From the NCBI GenBank assembly GCA_002346525.1, contig DDZY01000160.1, forward strand, positions 1 to 6,496: DNA of 6,496 nt. The letters run 5' to 3'. The notes beneath the pieces were generated by a model. It worked only from the letters and a program-made list of their open reading frames with translations. It was not told where the DNA came from and did not search any database. The number at the start of each line of letters is the position of its first letter. Positions within the stretch are counted from its first letter, which is position 1. The stretch is from Proteobacteria bacterium UBA2996. Lineage in GTDB: Bacteria; Pseudomonadota; Gammaproteobacteria; Arenicellales; UBA868. Positions 1 to 6,106 of the stretch are shown piece after piece. The position numbers and the translations under genes were made by a program.

Positions 1-1
1 G

Positions 2-1900
2 GGTACGCGCTATTCGACAGTCTTCGAGGCATCGCTTCAAGACGCCGAACGTTTCTGGTCCGAAGTTGCCAAGGATATTCGCTGGACCCGCCCGTGGGAA
101 CGGGTGCTCGATACCTCCGACGGCCCATATTACCGATGGTTTTCCGGCGGTGAGCTGAACACCTGCTACAACGCACTTGATCTGCATATCGACGAGGGCA
201 ACGGGGACCGTACAGCGCTTATCTATGACTCCGCGGTGACGAAGGCCCGGCAGACATTTTCGTTTTCCGAGCTGCGTGACGCCGTAGCTGATTTTGCCGG
301 AGTGCTCGCTGCTCGCGGGGTCAGCAAAGGGGATCGGGTCATTGTGTATATGCCGATGGTGCCCGAAGCCGTCATCGCGATGCTCGCCTGTGCCCGTCTG
401 GGAGCAGTTCATTCGGTCGTTTTTGGCGGGTTTGCCGCCAATGAACTTGCGGTTCGGCTTGATGATGCCACCCCCAAGGCGATTGTCAGTGCCTCGTGCG
501 GGATCGAGCCTGGTCGGGTCGTTGAATACAAACCCCTCTTGGATGAGGCGATCGCGCTGGCTGACCATAAACCTGATTTTTGTGTCGTCCTGCAGCGTCC
601 TCAGGCAGAGGCGGCAATGAGTCCCGGCCGTGATTTTGATTGGCAGGAGGAAGTAGCGAAGGCAGAACCACATGATTGTGTGCCTGTGCTGGCAACAGAT
701 CCGCTCTACATCCTTTATACGTCCGGCACAACAGGACAGCCCAAGGGAGTTATCCGGGATAACGGCGGGCATGCCGTTGCGCTGAAGTGGACGATGAAAA
801 ATATCTACGATGTTGATCCGGACGAGATTTTTTGGGCGGCTTCTGATGTCGGCTGGGTCGTTGGACACTCCTATATCGTCTACGCGCCGTTACTGGCTGG
901 CAACGCTACGGTGCTTTATGAAGGCAAGCCTGTAGGGACTCCGGATCCCGGCGCTTTTTGGCGTGTGATCAGCGAAAACCGTGTCAGTGTGCTGTTCACT
1001 GCGCCTACGGCATTTCGTGCCATCAAAAAAGAAGATCCCTTGGGAGAGCACATCGGCCGATACGACATCTCATCTTTGCGGTATCTCTTTCTTGCAGGCG
1101 AACGTACTGACCCTGACACCCTTCATTGGGCCGAAGACAGGCTCAATGTTCCTGTGATTGATCATTGGTGGCAGACGGAGACGGGCTGGCCGATTGCGGC
1201 GAACTGCGCGGGTATAGAACTGCTTCCCATCAAGGAAGGGTCGCCTTCTCTGCCGGTACCCGGTTGGGATCTGCAAGTCCTGGATGAAGCCGGCGTACCT
1301 GCCCCCGCCGGTGAGATCGGGACGTTGGCGGTGAAGCTGCCGCTACCGCCCGGTACGTTCCCCGCCTTATGGAATGCGCGCCAGCGCCATTTCGATTCCT
1401 ATTTGAGCCGATTTCCGGGTTACTACGATACTTCTGACGCCGGCATCATTGATGAAGATGGTTACGTCTATGTGATGTCCCGCACCGATGACATCATCAA
1501 CGTGGCAGGGCACCGTCTTTCTACCGGCGCCATGGAGGAAGTGCTGGCAGATCATCCCGATGTGGCGGAATGCGCGGTCACCGGTGTTGCAGATGATCTC
1601 AAAGGTCAAAGTCCGTTGGGTTTTCTGGTATTAAGCGCAGGTTGCGATCGTCCAACCGAGGAGATTTGTGCCGAGGTGGTCGGAATGGTGCGTGATCGGA
1701 TCGGCCCTGTGGCCGCTTTCAAACAGGCGCTTGTGGTCAAGCGTCTGCCAAAGACGCGCTCGGGCAAAGTGCTGCGCGGCACCATGAGAGCGATTGCCGA
1801 TGGCGAGGAGTGGAAGATGCCGGCTACGATTGACGATCCAGTGATACTGGATGAGATAACCGAGGCTTTGAAAGCTATCGGTTTGCCTCGAGCCGGATAA
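2..1900 (+). CDS. prpE: Propionyl-CoA synthetase (AMP-forming, ACSS3/PrpE type), 5'-partial
   Basis: Activates propionate (possibly also acrylate or other short acids) to the CoA thioester using ATP, via an acyl-adenylate, in the cytoplasm. The frame is open from base 2, giving 632 visible residues. The first ones (YSTVFEASLQDAERFW) match the N-terminal domain of acetyl/propionyl-CoA synthetases and align with about the first residues of E. coli PrpE, so only a few codons plus the start are missing. A GTG at 104 would cut this domain and is not the start. Counting from base 2, visible motifs are the phosphate loop YTSGTTGQPKG at about 239-249, WWQTETGWP at about 389-397, the hinge SRTDDIINVAGHRL at about 493-506, and PKTRSGK with the catalytic lysine at codon 589 (bases 1766-1768). 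In PrpE/Acs this is the lysine whose acylation switches the enzyme off. The C-terminal part (IGPVAAF, TIDDP) resembles ACSS3 more than enterobacterial PrpE. First visible gene of a tightly spaced operon; any promoter lies outside the window. The family is certain; propionate preference is inferred from similarity and neighbours. Confidence 0.93.
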   Translation, partial: GTRYSTVFEASLQDAERFWSEVAKDIRWTRPWERVLDTSDGPYYRWFSGGELNTCYNALDLHIDEGNGDRTALIYDSAVTKARQTFSFSELRDAVADFAGVLAARGVSKGDRVIVYMPMVPEAVIAMLACARLGAVHSVVFGGFAANELAVRLDDATPKAIVSASCGIEPGRVVEYKPLLDEAIALADHKPDFCVVLQRPQAEAAMSPGRDFDWQEEVAKAEPHDCVPVLATDPLYILYTSGTTGQPKGVIRDNGGHAVALKWTMKNIYDVDPDEIFWAASDVGWVVGHSYIVYAPLLAGNATVLYEGKPVGTPDPGAFWRVISENRVSVLFTAPTAFRAIKKEDPLGEHIGRYDISSLRYLFLAGERTDPDTLHWAEDRLNVPVIDHWWQTETGWPIAANCAGIELLPIKEGSPSLPVPGWDLQVLDEAGVPAPAGEIGTLAVKLPLPPGTFPALWNARQRHFDSYLSRFPGYYDTSDAGIIDEDGYVYVMSRTDDIINVAGHRLSTGAMEEVLADHPDVAECAVTGVADDLKGQSPLGFLVLSAGCDRPTEEICAEVVGMVRDRIGPVAAFKQALVVKRLPKTRSGKVLRGTMRAIADGEEWKMPATIDDPVILDEITEALKAIGLPRAG

Positions 1901-1905
1901 GGCCC

Positions 1906-1911
1906 GGGAAG
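1906..1911 (+). promoter_or_regulatory. Probable ribosome binding site of the mutase gene
   Basis: GGGAAG lies 6 bases before the ATG at 1918, inside the 17-bp gap after the synthetase stop. It is a modest Shine-Dalgarno match but supports this ATG, as does the N-terminal fit to the mutase family. No room exists for a separate promoter, so cotranscription with the synthetase is likely. Confidence 0.5.
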
Positions 1912-1917
1912 TACGCC

Positions 1918-4071
1918 ATGACGGATTCAACTAACCCCTCCCTGAAATTTTGGCAGGATCTGGCGGCCCGTGAGTTGTCGGGTGATAAGCCTGAAGATCT
2001 GGAATGGGTTACGCCTGAGGGTATCCGGATCAAGCCGCTCTATACTCCGGATGACCTTGAAGACCTTGAGCATCAGGGAGGCCTGCCCGGCTTACCGCCC
2101 TATGTGAGAGGACCGCGTGCCACGATGTATGCCGGACGTCCCTGGACCATCCGCCAGTATTCCGGCTTTTCGACTGCAGAGGAGTCCAACGCCTTTTATC
2201 GGCGTAATCTTGCAGCGGGCCAAAGCGGGCTATCAGTGGCTTTTGATCTTGCGACCCATCGAGGTTATGACTCGGATCATCCCCGCGTCAGCGGCGATAT
2301 CGGTATGGCCGGGGTCGCGATTGACTCGGTCGAGGACATGCGCATTCTCTTTGATGGTATTCCCCTCGACCGGATGTCCGTATCCATGACCATGAACGGT
2401 GCCGTGATTCCCGTGCTGGCGATGTTTATCGTTGCCGGAGAGGAGCAGGGTGTGGACAAGGCAAGCCTTTCCGGAACGCTGCAGAACGATATCCTCAAAG
2501 AGTTCATGGTGCGCAATACCTATATTTATCCGCCGCAGGAGTCCATGCGGATCGTCTCTGACATCATTGGCTATACGGCAGTCCATATGCCGCGTTTCAA
2601 CCCGATCTCCATTTCCGGATATCACATCCAGGAGGCGGGAGCGACATCTGTCCAGGAACTGGCCTACACGCTGGCAGATGGAATTGAATACGTTCGTACT
2701 GCGGTGGCAAGCGGATTGGAAATCGACAAGTTCGCGCCCCGCTTGTCGTTTTTCTTCGGGATCGGAATGAATTTTTTCATGGAGGTTGCAAAGCTGAGGG
2801 CGGCGCGTTTGTTGTGGGCGCAGCTGATCCAGGAAAAGTTCGATCCCTCGGATTCGCGCTCATTGATGCTGAGAACGCATTGCCAGACCTCAGGCGTCAG
2901 CCTGACCAGTGAAGATCCTTACAACAATATTGTCAGAACGACCATCGAGGCATTGGCCGCGGTGTTCGGCGGCACCCAGTCGCTGCATACCAACAGTTTT
3001 GACGAGGCACTGGCCCTGCCGACCGATTTCTCGGCGCATATTGCACGCAACACCCAGTTGATACTTCGCGAAGAAGCGGGCATTAACCGTGTGGTCGATC
3101 CGCTGGGCGGGTCTTATTACGTTGAGAGCCTGACAGCCAGTTTGGCCGCACACGCGCGATCCCTGATCGATGAAATCGAGGATATGGGCGGCATGACTCA
3201 GGCAATCATAAACGGCATCCCTAAACTACGGATCGAAGAGGCGGCTGCGAGAAAGCAGGCCCGAATAGACCGCGGCGAGGAAGCCGTTGTTGGCGTAAAC
3301 CGGTATGAAGCGTCTGAGGAGACCGAGGTTGATATCCTCAGTATCGACAACTCCGAGGTACTGAAGACGCAGGTTGACCGCCTGGAGTCGGTTCGTGCGA
3401 CTCGCGACCAGAAGAAGTGCCAGCAGGCCCTTGATGCGTTGCGATCGGCTGCCGGGCAGGGCGGCGTCAACCTGCTAGAGTATGCAGTGGAAGCGGCAAG
3501 AGCTCGGGCAACCGTCGGCGAAATCTCGCTTGCGCTGGAAGAGAAATTTGGTCGATATCAGGCCCAGGTCAGGACGATTTCAGGCGTGTACGGTGAAGCA
3601 TACCAACAGGATGAAGCCTTTCAGCAGTTGCGAGAGGATGTCGCCGCTTTTGCCGGGCAGCAGGGCAGGCGGCCGCGCATTCTCGTTGCCAAATTGGGCC
3701 AGGATGGCCATGACCGGGGAGCGCGCATCATCGCAACCGGATTCGCAGACGTAGGGTTTGATGTGGATATTGGACCGTTGTTCCAAACCCCCGAAGAAGT
3801 CGTCCAACAGGCGCTGGATAATGATGTGCACGTGATCGGGGTCTCTTCACAAGCCGCAGGTCATTCCACGCTGGTACCGAAAGTACTCGAAACGCTCTCT
3901 CAGAAAGGCGCAGATCACATCATGGTGGTGCTGGGAGGAGTGGTGCCCAAGGCGGACCGCGAAGCGCTTTCTGCACTGGGAGTAGCGGCCTTTTTCGGTC
4001 CGGGCACCCCTATTCTTGATGCGGCTCGTGAGGTGTTTGATCTTATCCCCAGCACAGAGGAAAACAACTGA
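1918..4071 (+). CDS. scpA: Methylmalonyl-CoA mutase, single-chain (large subunit type), adenosylcobalamin-dependent
   Basis: Interconverts (R)-methylmalonyl-CoA and succinyl-CoA by a radical mechanism with adenosylcobalamin. At 717 residues it is close to E. coli Sbm/ScpA (714), so probably homodimeric. The N-terminal TIM-barrel domain spans about residues 20-560. It keeps the residues defined in the Propionibacterium enzyme: Tyr81 (Y89 there), Thr187/Gln189 (T195/Q197), Arg199 (R207, binds the substrate carboxylate) and His236 (H244). Tyr81 plus Arg199 argues for methylmalonyl-CoA over isobutyryl-CoA, whose mutases carry Phe and Gln at these sites. The B12-binding domain, about 585-712, has RRPRILVAKLGQDGHDRG with Lys592, Asp596 and the cobalt ligand His598, then GG at 673-674 at the expected spacing. 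Two departures are noted: SSQ instead of SxL at 643-645, and QTSGV instead of QTSGW at 323-327. The gene sits 17 bp after the synthetase and overlaps the carboxylase by one base. An epimerase and a MeaB-type chaperone, normally needed, are not in the window. Older symbols for this gene are mcm, mutB, bhbA and sbm. Confidence 0.97.
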   Translation: MTDSTNPSLKFWQDLAARELSGDKPEDLEWVTPEGIRIKPLYTPDDLEDLEHQGGLPGLPPYVRGPRATMYAGRPWTIRQYSGFSTAEESNAFYRRNLAAGQSGLSVAFDLATHRGYDSDHPRVSGDIGMAGVAIDSVEDMRILFDGIPLDRMSVSMTMNGAVIPVLAMFIVAGEEQGVDKASLSGTLQNDILKEFMVRNTYIYPPQESMRIVSDIIGYTAVHMPRFNPISISGYHIQEAGATSVQELAYTLADGIEYVRTAVASGLEIDKFAPRLSFFFGIGMNFFMEVAKLRAARLLWAQLIQEKFDPSDSRSLMLRTHCQTSGVSLTSEDPYNNIVRTTIEALAAVFGGTQSLHTNSFDEALALPTDFSAHIARNTQLILREEAGINRVVDPLGGSYYVESLTASLAAHARSLIDEIEDMGGMTQAIINGIPKLRIEEAAARKQARIDRGEEAVVGVNRYEASEETEVDILSIDNSEVLKTQVDRLESVRATRDQKKCQQALDALRSAAGQGGVNLLEYAVEAARARATVGEISLALEEKFGRYQAQVRTISGVYGEAYQQDEAFQQLREDVAAFAGQQGRRPRILVAKLGQDGHDRGARIIATGFADVGFDVDIGPLFQTPEEVVQQALDNDVHVIGVSSQAAGHSTLVPKVLETLSQKGADHIMVVLGGVVPKADREALSALGVAAFFGPGTPILDAAREVFDLIPSTEENN
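4056..4061 (+). promoter_or_regulatory. Ribosome binding site of the carboxylase gene, inside the mutase 3' end
   Basis: AGAGGA lies within the last codons of the mutase, 9 bases before the ATG at 4071. It fixes the carboxylase start at the TGATG overlap and fits translational coupling of the two genes. Confidence 0.6.
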
Positions 4072-5603
4072 TGCGAGAGATCCTCGAGGAATTGGAACGG
4101 CGGCGCGAGGCGGCACGTCAGGGAGGAGGCCAAAGGCGTATCGATGCGCAGCACGCCAAGGGCAAGTTGACCGCCCGAGAGCGCATCGGCGTGCTGCTGG
4201 ATGAAGAGAGTTTTGAGGAGTGGGACATTTTCGTAGAGCATCGATGCGCCGACTTTGATATGGCTGACAAAGCGGTGCCGGGTGATGGCGTGGTGACGGG
4301 ACACGGCACCATCAACGGCCGCACGGTTTTTGTCTTCAGCCAGGACTTTACGGTCTTGGGCGGATCTCTTTCAGAGGCGCATGCCGGGAAAATCTGCAAA
4401 GTCATGGATCATGCCATGCGGGTAGGAGCCCCGGTGATTGGGCTGAATGATTCGGGCGGCGCCCGAATCCAGGAAGGCATTGATTCATTGGCAGGTTATG
4501 CCGAGGTGTTCCAGCGCAATGTCCTGGCCTCAGGCGTGATTCCGCAGATCTCCATGATCATGGGTCCGTGTGCGGGCGGTGCCGTTTACTCGCCGGCCAT
4601 CACCGACTTTATCTTTATGGTTCGGGATACCTCATACATGTATGTCACGGGTCCCGAGGTCGTAAAGACCGTAACGCATGAAACAGTGACGCATGAAGAA
4701 CTCGGCGGGGCGACTACGCACTCGAGCCGGTCGGGCGTCGCGGATGGTGCGTTCGATAACGACGTCGAGGCGCTTTTGAGTCTGCGCCGCTTTATCGATT
4801 TTCTGCCCGCGAGTAATGTCGACGACGCGCCTCAGCGGGAGGTGATGGATCCTGTGGACCGCGCGGAAGCGTCCCTGGATACCCTGGTCCCGGATAATCC
4901 CAACAAGCCTTATGACATGCACGAGCTCATCACCAAAGTGGTTGATGACGGTGATTTCTTTGAGCTTAAGCCGGATTTTGCAGGTAATATTCTGATCGGG
5001 TTCGGCCGCATGGGCGGTGCGACTGTGGGCATCGTGGCTAATCAGCCCATGGTGCTTGCCGGGTGTCTCGACATTCAGTCGTCGATCAAGGCGGCGCGTT
5101 TCGTCAGATTCTGCGATGCCTTCAGTATTCCCATCGTGACCTTTGTTGATGTGCCGGGTTTTTTGCCGGGCACCTCCCAGGAATACGGCGGCATTATCAG
5201 GCACGGTGCAAAACTCCTCTATGCCTATGCGGAATGTACGGTACCAAAGGTAACCGTCATTACCCGAAAAGCCTATGGCGGGGCCTACGATGTGATGGCC
5301 TCCAAGCACCTGCGTGGTGATGTCAATCTGGCCTGGCCCAGTGCGGAGATCGCGGTCATGGGTCCAAAGGGCGCAGTTGAGATTATTTTCCGTGAGGACA
5401 TTGGCGACCAAGAAAAGATCGCCCAAAGGACGGAAGAATACCGTCAAAAATTCGCTAACCCATTTGTCGCGGGGCACCGGGGCTTCATAGATGATGTTAT
5501 TTTGCCCAGCGAAACCCGGGCACGGACCTGCCGCTCACTTTCTATGCTCCGGAACAAGCAGTTGGAAAATCCCTGGCGCAAGCACGGCAACATTCCACTC
5601 TAG
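4071..5603 (+). CDS. pccB: Propionyl-CoA carboxylase beta (carboxyltransferase) subunit
   Basis: Transfers carboxyl from carboxybiotin, carried on the separate alpha subunit, to propionyl-CoA, giving (S)-methylmalonyl-CoA; the family assembles as a cytoplasmic alpha6-beta6 complex. At 510 residues it is full length and matches the usual size of alphaproteobacterial PccB. The start is supported by the conserved N-terminus MREILEELERRREAARQGGG and by the RBS. Two crotonase-like halves are seen. The N half (about 25-250) has LNDSGGARIQEG at about 125-136 and MGPCAGGAVYSPA at about 164-176, giving the biotin/acyl-CoA oxyanion holes. The C half (about 280-500) has FVDVPGFLPGTSQEYGGIIRHGAK at about 358-381 and ITRKAYGGAYDVM at about 397-409. 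Asp407 is at the position that in Streptomyces carboxylases favours propionyl- over acetyl-CoA (D422 in PccB, Ile in AccB). The C-terminus RKHGNIPL is typical of PccB. It cannot act alone: no biotin carboxylase/biotin carrier subunit is encoded here. The family is certain; the propionyl preference is strongly supported. Confidence 0.96.
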   Translation: MREILEELERRREAARQGGGQRRIDAQHAKGKLTARERIGVLLDEESFEEWDIFVEHRCADFDMADKAVPGDGVVTGHGTINGRTVFVFSQDFTVLGGSLSEAHAGKICKVMDHAMRVGAPVIGLNDSGGARIQEGIDSLAGYAEVFQRNVLASGVIPQISMIMGPCAGGAVYSPAITDFIFMVRDTSYMYVTGPEVVKTVTHETVTHEELGGATTHSSRSGVADGAFDNDVEALLSLRRFIDFLPASNVDDAPQREVMDPVDRAEASLDTLVPDNPNKPYDMHELITKVVDDGDFFELKPDFAGNILIGFGRMGGATVGIVANQPMVLAGCLDIQSSIKAARFVRFCDAFSIPIVTFVDVPGFLPGTSQEYGGIIRHGAKLLYAYAECTVPKVTVITRKAYGGAYDVMASKHLRGDVNLAWPSAEIAVMGPKGAVEIIFREDIGDQEKIAQRTEEYRQKFANPFVAGHRGFIDDVILPSETRARTCRSLSMLRNKQLENPWRKHGNIPL

Positions 5604-5605
5604 GA
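5602..5605 (+). promoter_or_regulatory. Probable ribosome binding site of the MOSC gene
   Basis: AGGA overlaps the carboxylase TAG stop and lies 10 bases before the ATG at 5616. A second match, AAGG at 5610-5613, is only 2 bases from the ATG and too close to be used. The signal is weak, which may mean lower expression or reliance on the upstream gene's translation. Confidence 0.4.
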
Positions 5606-5615
5606 CGTCAAGGCT

Positions 5616-6071
5616 ATGTCAACCCAAGGGAAAGTCGTTGTTGTGTGCCTGTCGGCGACCGAAGGGGGCACCACCCGTGAGGTGTCTGAGGCGGTCGCTA
5701 CAGCAGGCGCTGGTCTCGAAGGAGACCGTTACTGTACTGTTGATGCGTCTCCCGAAACCCAGTTGACCCTGATCCAGGCTGAAGCGATCGACGAGTTTAA
5801 TCAAGTGTTCTCCACAGATCTGCCGGTCGCGGCCTTCCGCCGAAACGTGATTACCCGGGGCGTCGATCTCAACGCGCTTGAAGGAAGTATGTTTTCAGTA
5901 GGAGAGGTCCGGCTGCGCGGTGTGGAACTTTGCGAGCCGTGCGCTTATCTGCAGAATCTTCTTGAGATTCCAGGATTGGTCAAACAACTCACGCACAAAG
6001 GCGGGCTGCGCTGTGAGATTCTCGGCGGAGGATCCATCCGTGCCGGCGATATCATAAGGATTTCCGACTGA
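5616..6071 (+). CDS. Stand-alone MOSC-domain protein (putative molybdenum-cofactor or sulfur-carrier related)
   Basis: A small 151-residue protein consisting of little more than one MOSC domain, the fold named after the C-terminus of Moco sulfurase and also found in YiiM and mARC-type proteins. Visible hallmarks are GLEGDRY at 33-39, the QLTLIQAEA segment at 49-57, FRRNVITRGVDLNALEG at 74-90, and VGEVRLRGVELCEPCAY at 95-111 with Cys106 and Cys109. The Cys in this region is the conserved MOSC cysteine thought to hold sulfur or ligate molybdenum. HKGGLRCEIL and a terminal GDIIRI strand close the domain. No signal peptide or membrane segment is visible, so it is expected to be cytoplasmic. It follows pccB by 12 bp in the same direction and is almost certainly cotranscribed, yet no molybdoenzyme is present. 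No specific function can be assigned, and a role in propionate metabolism is only suggested by position. Confidence 0.88.
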   Translation: MSTQGKVVVVCLSATEGGTTREVSEAVATAGAGLEGDRYCTVDASPETQLTLIQAEAIDEFNQVFSTDLPVAAFRRNVITRGVDLNALEGSMFSVGEVRLRGVELCEPCAYLQNLLEIPGLVKQLTHKGGLRCEILGGGSIRAGDIIRISD

Positions 6072-6106
6072 ACGGGCTTGGTGGAAGTCAGCCGCGAAAC
6101 CCTTGG
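6072..6106. other. Convergent intergenic gap without a clear terminator
   Basis: These 35 bases separate the stop codons of the MOSC gene (+) and the acyl-CoA ligase gene (-). The only inverted repeats seen are AACC-CTT-GGTT at 6098-6108 and GGCT/AGCC at about 6075-6093. Both are four base pairs, and neither is followed by a T-run at the right distance. The two transcripts probably overlap or end by a factor-dependent route. Confidence 0.55.

Noticed and set aside
104..1900. GTG at 104 as the start of the synthetase
   Set aside because: The frame stays open to base 2 and the upstream 34 codons encode the conserved N-terminal domain (FEASLQDAERFW, TRPWERVLD), so the true start is outside the window.
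2233..2625. 130-residue open frame on the minus strand within the mutase
   Set aside because: Antisense shadow of a highly conserved mutase segment; the His/Arg-rich translation has no family resemblance.
3915..4304. 129-residue minus-strand open frame spanning the mutase-carboxylase junction
   Set aside because: Both genes on the plus strand are conserved through this region, and the antisense product has no recognisable features or RBS support.
4632..5477. 281-residue open frame on the minus strand
   Set aside because: It lies wholly within pccB on the opposite strand, has no recognisable domain and an unnatural composition; it is a shadow of the coding frame.
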